Shown: in pieces, positions 1 through 11,563 of the stretch
How the letters are laid out: the number at the start of each line of letters is the position of its first letter
Numbering within the stretch: position 1 is the stretch's first letter
Origin: Torymus aiolomorphi
Taxonomy: Eukaryota; Arthropoda; Insecta; Hymenoptera; Torymidae
Length of the DNA stretch: 64,000 nucleotides
Assembly (NCBI GenBank): GCA_036365515.1
Contig: CM070874.1
Location: 245,700,930 to 245,764,929 of the forward strand
Direction of reading: 5' to 3'
The notes under the pieces: model-generated
Databases searched by the model: none
The model's input: the letters and a program-made list of their open reading frames with translations, nothing else
Told to the model about the DNA's origin: nothing
Program-made: the position numbers and the translations under genes

Positions 1-23
1 TTTTGACGTCGTAAATGGAAAGA

Positions 24-560
24 GCGGAAAATTTTACGTTCAGATATATCCTTGAGTCAAGGTCATGCTCATGGTCATGGTCACGTTTAAAATCAAAATC
101 AATAAACGCATCAAAACATTCCCATAATTAGGTATACGAGACAAATTGTTAAATACAAAAGTTGTAGGGTTCAGAGGGGCCCAACTGATCGTAACCTTGG
201 TTATGACCTTGAGGTCAATGATCAAGGTCATTTGAAGGTCACATCGATTTTTTCAAATGGGAACCCCCACTTTTGACCTCGTAAATGAAAAGAGCGGAAA
301 ATTTTACGTTTAGATATGTCCTTGAGTCAAGGCCATGGTCATGGTCATGGTCATGTTTAAAATCAAAATCAATCAACGCATCCAAACATTCCCATAATTA
401 CGCATACGAGTGTTAAATACAGAAGTTGTAGTGTTTGGAGGGGCCCAACTGATCGTGACCTTGATCATGAACTTGAGGTCAAGGATGATGTCGTTTGAAG
501 GTTAAATCAATTTTGTTTAACGGCAACCCTCACTTTTGACCTCGTAAATAGAAAAACCGA
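24..560. repeat. Left array of ~268-bp AGGTCA-rich repeat units
   Basis: Two tandem copies of a unit of about 268 bp run here (about 24-295 and 296-560). Each starts near the AGAGCGGAAAATTTTACGTT segment, then has clustered GGTCATG/AAGGTCA words, then a conserved stretch ending near the 'ttttgacctcgtaaatg' border. The same unit recurs in reverse orientation at 2228-2648, so the transposase at 873-1940 sits between inverted arrays. The unit is noncoding in all frames I checked. It may be the subterminal region of the mariner-type element, or an older repeat into which that element inserted. Confidence 0.75.
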
Positions 561-618
561 AAAATTCTGATATGACCTTGGGTCAAGGTCATGGTCAAAG
601 TTATGGTCAGTATCCGTG

Positions 619-808
619 CAGTTAAGAGCAAAGTCGGAGATGACCCGGTCACCTAAGGCAAGGTCGGAGATTACCCGGCCAGTTAAGGCAAGGTCGGAGA
701 TGACCCGGCCAGTTAAGGCAAGGTCGGAGATGACCCGGCCAGTTAAGGCAAGGTCGGAGATGATCCGGCCAGTTAAGGCAAGGTCGGGGATTATCAGGCC
801 AGCTAAAA
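619..808. repeat. 30-bp minisatellite, about six copies
   Basis: A 30-bp unit, roughly AAGGTCGGAGATGACCCGGC followed by CAGTTAAGGC, repeats about six times with few changes. Because 30 is a multiple of three, both strands stay open and give artificial 10-residue protein repeats; I do not regard these as genes. It lies just 3' of the transposase gene, between the gene and the left repeat array. Confidence 0.85.
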
Positions 809-872
809 ATTCATTGGAAAATTCCACGTTCATGTGTATTTGGTCATAGGATTCAAGTGTTTCGGTCACCAT

Positions 873-1940
873 TTACTGAAGAAGATGCTCAAAAGTTGCA
901 CCATTTACTTGTTGACAACATTCTATTCTCCTTTTAAAGTTTCTAACAGTATTTAATAATACTTGACGTGGAATACTTAAGCAGATTTGTGTAATCCTTT
1001 GAATCATGTCATCTCTTGTAGTTGGCCTGTTGCAGTAGACTGTATTTTTTAGGAAGCCCCATAAATAAAAATCTGGAGATGTCAGATCTGGAGATCTTGG
1101 TGGCCATGCTACGGGACCTCCTCTACCAATCCATCGGCCGTTAAACCTTTCATTAAGAAAATCTCTGACAATTCTGGCATAATGTGGAGGAGCACCATCT
1201 TGTTGTAGCCACATTCTGGCCCTTGTATGGAGATCAACGTTTTCTAGAAAGAGTGGCAGCTCGTCTCTCAGCAACTGTAAATAAGTATGTTGAGTTACGT
1301 GACCTTCAAAAAAATAAGGACCAATCAGACATCCGTTAATAATACCACACCATACCGTTACATTCCAGCGATGCTGATGATCAACTTCTCGCATCCAATG
1401 AGGATTAACAGGAGACCAGTAGTGGCAATTATGGCGATTCAACATACCAGTACTCTGAAATGTAGCCTCGTCGCTAAAAAGAACATTGTTAAAGAAATTT
1501 TCATCATCAGTAATTTGTTGTGTTGCCCATTGGCAAAACGTTATTCTCCGTCGATAATCTTGCACAGTTAAAGCTTGATTTAGAGTATTGTGGTAAGGAT
1601 GGTAACGCGCATATCGTAAATATCTACTGACCGTAGATCTTGGAATACCCATTGTTAACTCGATTTCGCGTAAACTGACATGAACATTTAAATGTACCAT
1701 GGCTAGAACAGCAAGAAAGCGAGGATTATTTTCATAATCGTGTTCATTCAGTGTCCTCCTTCTTCAAACGAAGTTTCCTTGTCGACCGCGCAGTTCAATG
1801 TCACGTATTACCGTATGATCAGGATGTTGTCGTTGAGGGAACCGAGCACGATACAATCTGCTTGCCTCTCGATAGTTTCGTCGACATTCTCCTAAAATAA
1901 GAAGAATGTCAACTATTTCATTAGCAGAATAGTCAGGCAT
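873..1940 (-). pseudogene. Tc1/mariner-superfamily transposase, one in-frame stop
   Basis: Read from the ATG at 1940, this is a single frame of about 356 codons broken only by TGA at 1764-1766 (codon 59). The N-terminal ~115 residues are helix-turn-helix-like. The catalytic part follows: first Asp in FSDEATF, second Asp in QQDGAPPHYA, third Asp in WPPRSPDLTSPDFYLWG. Forty-one residues separate the second and third Asp, the DD41D spacing described for some Tc1/mariner-superfamily (rosa-like) elements. The enzyme would excise and insert the element by a DDE/D mechanism at TA sites. Restarting at the Met at 1700 would lose the first DNA-binding helices. All three catalytic residues remain, so the break looks young, or the TGA could be a sequencing error. 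Confidence 0.85.
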
Positions 1941-2227
1941 TCTTTTTTAGTTGTAAATGCAATTATTTATCAAAACACACCACAAAAGAAATAATATGTT
2001 ATTATACTATACAATATTTTAAAACGAAAAAGTTTAATTTTTTGTGTCAATATAAGTGTGCTCAATTTGAAAACAATTTGATGTAAACAGTAATAATTAT
2101 TGACTATTACCGATCAATGCTGAATACTACCGGTCACTATTGGATACAGGTGGTCAACACTTATTAACTTTTGTTATTATTTAATATAAGTGGTTAACAC
2201 TGGTAAATATTGATAATAGTAAAAATA

Positions 2228-2648
2228 GTAAAATTTTCCGCTCTTTCCATTTACGAAGTCAAAAATAGGGGTTCCCATTTGAAAAAATCGATTTGACCTT
2301 CAAATGACCTTGATCATTGACCTCAAGGTCATAACCAAGGTCACGGTCAGTTGGGCCGCTCCAAACCCTACAACTTCTGTATTTAACACTCGTATGCCTA
2401 ATTATGGGAATGTTTTGATGCGTTGATTGATTTTGATTTTAAACACGACCATGACCATGACCATGACCTTGACTCAAGGACATATCTCAACGTAAAATAT
2501 TCCGCTCTTTCCATTTACGAGGTCAAAAGTGGGGGTTCCCATTTGAAAAAATCGATTTGACCTTCAAATGACCTTGATCATTGATCTCAAGGTCATAACC
2601 AAGGTCACGATCAGTTGGGCCCCTCTGAACCCTACAACTTTTGTATTA
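2228..2648. repeat. Right array of the AGGTCA-rich unit, inverted relative to the left array
   Basis: One full and one partial copy of the ~268-bp unit at 24-560 lie here in reverse complement, with borders near 2232 and 2500. They carry TGACCTTGA and TCAAGGTCA words. Together with the left array they form long imperfect inverted repeats of 400-540 bp around the transposase. Confidence 0.75.
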
Positions 2649-2712
2649 AAAGTTTTTTTCCATCTCCCTTAGTTTTTGAGATATTTGCCTGGTGGTTTTA
2701 AAATGGGACACC
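2649..2712. other. Possible DNA-transposon end
   Basis: The segment ends in TGGGACACCCGGTATG, resembling terminal sequences I associate with insect Tc1/mariner-type repeats. A partner end at the left would lie outside or at the edge of the window, so the assignment is weak. Confidence 0.3.
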
Positions 2713-2870
2713 CGGTATGATTAATCACTTGAATTCTCACGTGATTTCTCACGTGACGATTTCGCGCTATTTCTCACGTGAATAATCACATGAAAACTCA
2801 CGTGACAATACAATCATAAAAAAATAATATATAACGCTTATTCGTTAATGAAACTTGCTTCCTCAATGGA
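2713..2870. repeat. CACGTG-palindrome repeat, copy 1
   Basis: Irregularly spaced TCACGTGA-like palindromes (about six CACGTG or one-mismatch words in 110 bp) are followed by an AT-rich tail reaching TTCGTTAATGAAACTTG. The same arrangement appears reverse-complemented at 56870-57070, including the tail, so this is a dispersed repeat family and not a chance cluster of E-boxes. Confidence 0.75.
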
Positions 2871-2974
2871 TAGCAAATACATTATCGCAGAAAGAAACGA
2901 TACATAAGATTTCCGACCCAACCGAGAATAGAACCTCCTGTGGTTAGAGTGCAGGCGCCGACGCCAGTTGACTA

Positions 2975-3110
<136 letters not shown>

Positions 3111-3200
3111 GCGAGTCGTGTGTGTAACACAAGCGTATAAGTGCAGCACAGCGAGCGAGGAGCCGACAGCCAGCCCGCCTGCCGATTCCACCCAGCGCTT

Positions 3201-3202
3201 GC

Positions 3203-3243
<41 letters not shown>

Positions 3244-3565
3244 TTCTTTATTAGGCCTAAGCAGTAGAACCCCATATAGCACAACATAATAATACATTGT
3301 GAAATACATATAATAAAAATATAAACAATATTATAAACAAAATACAAAAGAGATATATATGCATTAAAGGTGCATGAGTGTACACGCAACCAAGTAGGGG
3401 CAAGGCGATCGTAAATATAAAATATAAAATCGTATGTGAAAAGGCGTACAGAGAAATATTAGAACGTAGTATTAGATACAATAAAGAAGTGAAAAAGAGA
3501 GTATAAACGCTAATGATAATATTTGAAATTAATACATTGAATTATAGAATTAAGTAAAGATTAAA

Positions 3566-3567
<2 letters not shown>
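3201..3567. other. Unassigned AT-rich insert flanked by GA repeats
   Basis: A short GA tract (3201-3241) precedes about 320 bp of AT-rich sequence absent from the 3' LTR, which runs directly into a second GA tract. Being bracketed by the same simple repeat suggests insertion into, or recombination between, GA tracts. I see no coding sequence. Confidence 0.5.

Positions 3568-3660
<93 letters not shown>
3568..3660. repeat. (GA)n microsatellite in the 5' LTR
   Basis: About 45 uninterrupted GA dinucleotides, directly followed by LTR sequence that matches the 3' LTR from about 13452. Confidence 0.97.
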
Positions 3661-3663
<3 letters not shown>

Positions 3664-4281
3664 CAACGACTCTGCGAGCGACAGAGAGCGAGAGAGAGTC
3701 GAGTGCACCGGCTGTAAATTCTCTCCTCATACCTCGCGTGTTATTGTAAAAGGCAATCGCCCCGTGCAAGCTTTCTGTGCTGTGTACGTGCAGGTCTGTG
3801 ACAGCCCGCTGTACTGAACACCGCGCGCAAGAACAGCAGGTTCGCCGCGTGCCGTATCGTTCGTGCGTTCAAACGTTAACCGTCGCGCGCGAACTAACTT
3901 ACTGTTTGCTAACAGCAGTAGCATAGTGCAAGTGTACTCTTGGTATTTAGAATATACTGCGATATCTAGTTACTCACCGCGTTGTTAATTACAACCCGTC
4001 CTTCTCCCGGATACCGCCGCCTCCGCGGAAAAACAACTCTGCCGGTCATTTTCATATCTGAGTCTAGTAGCGGCGCACTTTACTCTCCGAGCGGGCGCTT
4101 TTCATTCAGCGATCCAATAAGTTGGAAAGCGAAGTTCGCGTGCGATGATCGCGTTATTTCGGGATTTCAGGAGCTGATCCCCGGGCAAGTCATTTTAATC
4201 TGATACCTGCGGCATCGTGTTCTAGGACATCGCTGGCCTGTAGCTTTATGGGATTTTCTCCAGGAGCTATCCCGTTACAAC

Positions 4282-4299
4282 TGGTGCCACAACGTTTTG
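4282..4299 (+). other. Probable primer binding site of the Gypsy element
   Basis: TGGTGCCACAACG begins two bases after the LTR end GTTACA. The leading TGG pairs with the universal CCA of a tRNA 3' end, as expected for the minus-strand primer site. I cannot assign the tRNA. Confidence 0.6.
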
Positions 4300-4684
4300 G
4301 GGGTAGAGAAGGACCCGCGGCGCGCACGTGATTCGCGGCGAAGCTTGGCGCGAAGAAGGTCAGCAGCGTAGCTAAGCATAAGCTGCATAGAAAGGCTCGT
4401 CGTGCCGCAGCTCGTAGGCGCGTGTGTGCGTGTGCGTGACACAACCGTGCTATTGCGAAAGGACGGTCGAGAAGTTAGGCAAGCGATAGCCAAAAACCCT
4501 CGACCTATAGTGCCAACAAGGAGAGATCTCGATCACGAAAATTTTTGTTCGTTAATTGTTTTTAACAATTAAAATTTTTTTTATAACAATGAATTTTTTT
4601 TTAACGACAATTATTTTTTTTAAGCGATAAGTAATTTTTTTCATTAATTTTTTTTTCTCGCCGCGATAAATTTTTTTTTTTTCG

Positions 4685-4985
4685 CACACGGAGTGTGCGA
4701 AACTCGCCTTCTCGTGCTTGTTTTGCGTGCGCGAAGTAGCTGTTTTACACACGGCGTGCGCGAAAGTCGCGCATGCGCAGATCAATTTATTTTCGCGCAC
4801 GCCGTGCAAGAAACAGCTACTTCGCGCACGCAAAACAAACAACAAGGCTAGTTTCACACACTCCGTTAAAAAAAATAGAGTTCGATACACGTGACCGAAA
4901 AGGGTCATCATTGCACGGGTGTTTTTGTCACCCTCGCTTCGCTCGGGCGACAAACTACACCCGTGCGAGAATGACCCACTTCGCA
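4685..4985. mobile_element. Two adjacent foldback hairpins (MITE-like) in the Gypsy leader
   Basis: Imperfect inverted arms of about 75 bp (about 4689-4765 and 4791-4866) are rich in GCGCACGC words. A second hairpin follows at about 4895-4978, with GGGTCAT arms around CTCGCTTCGCTCG. Neither is needed for a Gypsy leader, so they are probably non-autonomous inserts. Confidence 0.6.
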
Positions 4986-5444
4986 CACTTCATCGAAAAT
5001 AACTATTTTCATCTCTCGCCTTTCTTATACGAATTATTTTTTTTTAACGGAAAATAATATTTTTTTTTCTCGTTCAGTTCGTGGGAAATCAAGAGAAAGT
5101 CGACAAGCACTCTCGAAACAAAAAGTTGACGGTGCGCCCGAGTAAAAACTCGAGTGGAAAAATTCCCTCGAATTTTTAAAGTTGTTTTTTTTTAATTTTG
5201 TTTTAGGTGAAAATTATATTTATTTTTGTGTTTTTGTTGTGATATTGTCTGTTTTGATACATATAAATATATATTTTTTTCACATATATTTATTTTAAAA
5301 TTACAAGTGCCAGTAGTTGACCGTAATTAATTACAAATCGTAATTATTTATAGAAATAGCTTTCTCACCCTTTGCCGAATTCCACGTACGTTATCAAGAG
5401 TAAGAGCAACCTACGTAGCTCTTACGAGAACGCTCGGGTTTGCG
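4986..5444 (+). other. Gypsy untranslated leader, no gene seen
   Basis: AT-rich sequence between the hairpins and gag. It has T and A runs but no open frame or recognised motif. Confidence 0.5.
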
Positions 5445-7880
5445 TTGAGAAAGCTGGCACATGGGTTGAAAGGGAAAACTCTCTCTGCCATAAACTCGAA
5501 TACTACTCGCGCTAGTAAAATAAGTTTGTGGGGAAGCGCACAGCCAATTAACGCCATGGCCCGCTCATCGCAGTTTGCGGAATCTGCGATACTCAATTGG
5601 GCATATACGCAGCCCGAAGAGGATATCAACGAGGCCATGCAAGCCCTTGACCTGAAGCAGTCAGATCTGCAGCAGTGAATATGCTGACAATGGTCAGATG
5701 GCTTATGGGCGATTATAGTGCCGCTGATTCCGTGCCAGAGCTGGAGCTCTCGGAGCAGCAAGCATTTGACAAACACGAGAAGTCCCGAAGGGCGATCTAC
5801 GACTTAACGTTGATGAAGAAGTCAGGGTGGACGATAGTGGATCCAAATACCGACCTGGACCACCCGCACCCGTTCACAGCATTGTGGGATAATCCGATAG
5901 TTAGGCAGAAATTATCGGAGTTCCAAAGGGTGAACGGACCAACACAAGCCAACGGAAAGGGCAGACAGCCAGAACAATCCCGGGATAGAGCTGTTGAGCC
6001 TGTAGCACCCACCGGGATATCACCATCTGAAGCCGTGGGACAGTTCCGACAGCAACAATTGCAGCAACAATTCCAGCAACAATTCCAGCAATAACTGCAG
6101 CAACAACTGCAGTAATAATAGATGGAGCAGCAGCAGCTAGAGCTGCAACAGCAACAAATGCTGGAGCAGAAACGACAGCAGCAACAGCAACAACGGTAGG
6201 AGCAGCAGTGACAGCAACAGCAACAGCAGCAGTGACAGCAGCAGCAACAGCAGCAGGAACAACGGCGATAGCAGCAGCAGTCGCAACAAGCGCTACTAGA
6301 AGAGCAGCTTAGGCAACGACAATACCAGCGCAACCAGTAAGAAGAGTCGTTGTAGGCACGAAATGGGCAGCACGCATTTTGGCAGCAAGCGCGAAACCCG
6401 CAGCCACAGAACCTGGAGTTGCTGCAACCGCACGAGTCGCGAACCGCAGGGATAGCAGTTGGAGACAGCATATTATCGGAGCAGCTGCTGGCAGGGATCA
6501 AAACACTCGTCGAGGATGTGGAAGAGCTCAAGGATCGTTTGCGAATACTGCAAGAAGCTCGACATCCAACCTCAAGTAAGCACTTGGAGGGAGTTCAACC
6601 CCCAAGCACGGGTCGAGAAGAGGATCACAGCACGTGAACTTCCAAGACACGTTCACGTATGCAGAATTTAGCTGAAGCCCGAGTCTCCAGTCCCCAATAG
6701 ACACTGGGAGGAATAACGACAGAAATTCTTCCCAGCGCCAAACAAGGAATGGCACTACCCGTCTGAGAGGCATACGTATTTGCCTCAGCAGACGAATCGT
6801 GATGTGGGCCAAATAGTCCAAAAATAGCACATCAAGTTCTCAGGGTCCTCAAAGGAGCAGAGCGTCGAGTTATTCCTCACAAGGATGGAGGAATGCCGAA
6901 CTCTAACTAATCTCACATACGGCGAGGTGCTTTCGTCATTGTTAGAGCTCCTAATGGGGGTAGCAGCCACCTGGTACCAAAATAACCGCTATATATGGTC
7001 ATCGTGACAAGATTTCAAAAAGGCCATAACGCACTTGTATGGCGGGGACAGGGTACATCAGCAATGCGTTCTAGCTGAAATAAATGTGAGGACTCTAGGC
7101 AGAGACGAACTCACGCGTGATTATATAGAAAATCTCCAATGATCCTCAAGTTAGTTCACGCGGCCAGAACTACAAAAGATGGTAATGCGTAACCAAGTTG
7201 TGGATTACCGAGGGATCCTGGATCTGGTCCGGGAAGCCGAATTAGCGCTCGCGGCAGATAAGATGTATCACTCGCCATGACTACCAGAGTACACAAACTT
7301 CCCAGAATTTGCCTACATGCTGACAGAGCCGCCCATAGATCAGCGTAAAAAGCATAATCCAGGGGTGGCGGCGATGGGGCGCCGACAGCATTAGCCACGA
7401 GAGAGCCTCCAGGCTATGTTCCCTCCGGTCATGGCCCAATAATTATCGATCGTGCCAAGGAAAAACACCGACGAGAACAGGGACAAAGCCTAACCCGCAG
7501 CAGTCCGGAAAGCCCAAGAAGAAACTGCGGTAATAGATAGCGGGAGGGCGGGCAAGGTTCAAACCAGCCTAGTGGGGGTAATAGCTCCACCTACCAGGCT
7601 AGGCTGCCAAGTCCGAGGAATAACGACCTCCAGAAAGGCTAGAGTACTGAAGGGGATTTGGCTATGACCAGAAGGGAGGCGCTCCCAACCTCAATGCTGC
7701 CAGCAACCAACAGGGAAACGGCCAAGGGGGCAGGTAAACACGACCACATGCCCGCCCCCAGCTCTCACATCAGAGACCGAGGGTAATTCGATCTAATCGT
7801 CTGAAAGGGAGAGCGAAGAAGTGCCCGTAACTCAACCGAACGAAGTCAACCAAGAAGCCTACTCGCGATGGTGGCTTCAA
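5445..7880 (+). pseudogene. gag: Gypsy gag remnant
   Basis: Two overlapping frames (about 5445-5678 and 5675-6094) give a gag-like N-terminal portion, followed by a long glutamine-rich stretch (CAG/CAA repeats, about 6040-6300) full of stops. Beyond about 6400 only short open pieces remain, in several frames. Position directly after the leader and before the protease motif is the main reason for calling gag; residue-level similarity is weak. No clear CCHC knuckle is visible here. The true start codon is uncertain. Confidence 0.6.
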
Positions 7881-8631
7881 GTAGCAGTAACAGGCTACAT
7901 GCTGCGGGAACTTTTCGACACAGGAACTTTCTGAACTAGAATGAATTCCATCGGCTTACAGCTGGCTAATCGCAGCCAGCGACCTAACGGCACGGATGGC
8001 AAACGGACAGAGCATAGCCGATGATCGTGACCGGCGTGTGCAAAGACGTGCGCGTCGCAATAATGCCAGACCTAGACACGGAGTGCTACTTGGAGGTAAA
8101 CATCATTAAGAAGTTTACCGCCATCTTAGACCCCACAGACAATACGCTGCATCTCAAGGATAACGATGCAAGTATACATTTAGATGTTGCCGCCATAATC
8201 GCAAACAACACCGTGTCCGTAACAGTTATAGGGTTGGCGGACCCAACAGAGGAACAGCGCAAAGAAGCAGAAGCTGTAGTAGCTCAGCTGATCGGAAATA
8301 GCCTGGCACCTCTAGGGTTTTCTTCGTGGGTCGAGCATGCAATAAACGTCGGACATACAAGACTCATTAAACAGAAGTACTACCCTGTATCTCAGAAACT
8401 CGAGGAAGAGATGCACAAGTAGGTGGAGGAAATGCTAGTCGCGGGTATAATAGACAAGTGGCTGGTCAAGCTCAGTGGAAATGGTACGCAAGTCCAACGG
8501 CAAGTTCCGTTTCTGTGTGGACTTCAGAGAAGTGAATGCAGCGTCAAGGCCAGACGCGTACCCATTGCCATAAATGGAAAATATCTTGCGCAAACTGCAG
8601 AAAGCGCAATACATATCCACGTTGGATTTAA

Positions 8632-9007
8632 GGTAATGTGTACTTACCGACAAATTTTAGAATGTATTTATCTTTTGCAAATAATAATAGAATTACTAAC
8701 AAAAAAAATTGAGTATAGTATTTACATATACGGAGCGCCTGAAAGAGCTGTTTTTCCAAAAATCTACTAAGAATTTATTTAATTAAATAAAAGCCGCAAT
8801 GCCGATAAGTAGGGATCTATATACTTCGAATTTTGCCAGTTTCAAAAAGTATTTTTCTCATGGAAATGCTGATAGAATCGCATAAAAAAAATCTGAGCAT
8901 AGTATTTACATACACAGAGGGCCTGAAAGAATTGTTTTTTCAAATAAACGTTCGAATGTTTATTAATTAAATAATGAAATTGGGTTGATTTTGAGGTTCA
9001 CATCGCC
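8632..9007. mobile_element. TTAA-flanked MITE, copy 1 (376 bp)
   Basis: Flanked by TTAA on both sides (8628-8631 and 9008-9011), with inverted ends GGTAATGTG and CACATCGCC. TTAA duplication points to mobilisation by a piggyBac-type transposase. The body is a decayed internal duplication: a ~190-bp module containing 'ATAGTATTTACATA' and 'GCGCCTGA' occurs twice. Noncoding. Confidence 0.85.
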
Positions 9008-9039
9008 TTAAGCAGTGCGTACCACCAAATACCACTTAA

Positions 9040-9417
9040 GGTAATGTGTACTTACCGACAAATTTTAGAACATATATATCTTTTGCAAATAATAATAGAA
9101 TTACTAAAAAAAAAAATTGAGTATAGTATTTATATATACGGAGCGCCTGACAGAGCTGTTTTTCCAAAAATCTACTCAGAATTTATTTAATTAAATAAAA
9201 GACGCAATGTCGATAAGTAGGGATCTGTAATACTTCGAATTTTGCCAGTTTTAAAACGAGCGTATCTCATGGAAATGCTGATAGAATCGCACAAAAAAAA
9301 ATCTGAGCATAGTATTTACATACACGGAGCGCCTGACAGAATTGTTTTTCCAAATAAACGTTCGAATGTTTATTAATTAAATAATGAAATTGGGTTGATT
9401 TTGAGGTTCACATCGCC
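9040..9417. mobile_element. TTAA-flanked MITE, copy 2 (378 bp)
   Basis: Nearly the same sequence as the copy at 8632, bounded by TTAA at 9036-9039 and 9418-9421. The 24 bp between the two MITEs are not MITE sequence: they encode AYHQIPL, the RT segment expected between the flanking coding parts. Two insertions therefore hit two TTAA sites 24 bp apart. Confidence 0.87.
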
Positions 9418-11563
9418 TTAACCAGGAGTCCAAAAAGATAATGGCCTTCACCGTGCCAGGACAAGGGTTATTTCAGTTTACGAGAATGCCCTACGGTCTT
9501 TCGTATGTCGAAGCGTCCATCCAGAGGCTGATTGACAAAGTCCTCGGCCCCGAACTCGAACCTTTTGCTTACTTGTATCTCGACGATATAATAATAGTCA
9601 CAGAGACATTCGAGGAGCATAAAGGGTTCTAAAAGAGTCCTGGACAGGATATAGGAGGCGGGCCTCACAATAAATCGCGAGAAGAGCGTTCTATGCCGCG
9701 ATGCGGTCCAATATGTCGTGGTTACAGTAAATAGAGATCGTTTTAAGCAAGGCCCCGAGAAAATAAAGTCCATCGAGGAATATCCGGTACCGAAAAACCT
9801 CCGTCAGCTGAGACGCTTCTTAGGAATGGCCTCGTGGTATAGGAAGTTCCTAGCAAATTTCGCTACCATTACTGAACCATTGTCCAAACTAACGAAGAAA
9901 GATCAGAAGTACGAATGGTCAGCAGCAGAGGAAGAGACCTTCCAACAGCTAAAAACGCTAGTAGCTTTCGCACCGATTCTCCACACGCCGGTATCTAACG
10001 CGCAGTTCGTGGTGCAAATTGACGAGAGCGATACAGGCCTGGGATCGGTATTACACCAAATAATTGATGGTGATGAAAGAGTCCTGGAGTTTGCTAGTGG
10101 AACTCTGTGCGCGATCGAGAGGTACTATAGCGTGACGGAACGGAAATGCCTAGCCATTCTCTGGGCAACTAAAAAGTTCCGTCTGTACATAGGGGCCTAT
10201 GATTCAAGGTTTTCACGAACCATAGCAGCTTGAAGTGCCTCCGTGATCTCCAAAACACAACCGGAAGATTGGCTCGGTGGGTTTTGGAGTTACAAAACCA
10301 CAGCTTTACGGTCGAACACCGAAAGAGCTCGTTGAACAACGTTGCAGATGCCCTTTCACGAATGTTTGAGGAAGAAGAAACAGCAGTCGTGGCGTTAAAG
10401 CTCGAACGCGGTACAAGCGACTCCTGGTCGCCAGACCGTGAAAGGGGTTCAAAAGTGCCTACGAGACTTCCCAACGTTCAAGCTGACGAGGGGAGGAGAC
10501 TGTACAAGTACGAACCAAATGAAGTCATAGACAAATCGCTCGGCGACGACGATGCATGGAATCTAGCAAATCCTCAACAAAAGCGTCGGGAAGTACTGAG
10601 AGAATGCGATGACCTTCCAACTATTGGGCACTTGGGCCGCCAGAAAACCTTGAAAAGGGTAAAGTGGAAGTATTATTGACCACATATCTCCCAGAATGTG
10701 GCCAGATACGTTAACCGGTGCCAACTTTGCCAGCAGTGCTAAGTCGAGCAGCGCACTCCAGCAGGATTCATGGGGTAAATCGTGGCCGGGGATATTATGG
10801 GACCACTTCCTCGAACAACTCGTGGCCACGAATATATTCTCATATTCCAGGATCTGTTCATACGCTGGATCGAAGTGATTCCGATCAAAAGGGCGGATGG
10901 CAAATCGGTGATAAAAGGACTCAACGATCGGGTATGTCTACGGTTCGGAGTCCCAGAGCTGTTTCTCTCCGATAGTGGAACAGAATTTAAGAATGCCCCC
11001 ACGGATGCATTCGTAAAGGAGAGAAGCGTGCTGCACACGTTTACACCCCCGAAATACCCTCAAGCCAATCCTGACCAGCGTGTGGACACATCACCGGTCC
11101 TGGGATGAGATACTTAACGAGCTGGTATTCGCATACAACACCGTCAAACACAGCTCCACCGAAAAGAGCTCTGCGGTGCTCAACTATGGTCGTCAGCCGG
11201 ACTCGCCGAAGACACTAAGGCGGGAAGAGGACAGGCTAGTCGAAGAGCAGAGGCAGGAAAAGGCTCTAGACAATTGGGCGTCGCGCATGGACAAGCTCCG
11301 CGAATTGCACGATCGAGCGGCGTTCATCGTCGACCTCCAGAATTCTGTCTAGGCGATCGTTTGCGGAAGGAGAACAAAGTACTATCCTCAGCGGCTGATG
11401 GGATTTCTGTCAAGTTAGCCCCAAAGTTCGCGGGGCCATACACGATTGTGAACATTCTAGGCAAAAATATCTATGAGATCCAAGGTGAGGATAGTCGGCG
11501 ATACGTCCCGCCCATGCGCAACAGGTCAAGCGGTACATCACAGCAGAAGAGGCCAAAGATGGC

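Noticed and set aside
616..849. Open frames on both strands over the 30-bp repeats
   Set aside because: The unit length is a multiple of three, so stops are absent by arithmetic; the protein is only a 10-residue repeat.
3123..3128. TGTAAC as start of the Gypsy 5' LTR
   Set aside because: The sequence after it does not match the start of the 3' LTR; real similarity begins at 2938 and again at about 3655.
5797..6531. Minus-strand Cys-rich open frame of 244 codons
   Set aside because: It is the antisense shadow of CAG/CAA-rich gag sequence; the cysteines come from reversed glutamine codons.
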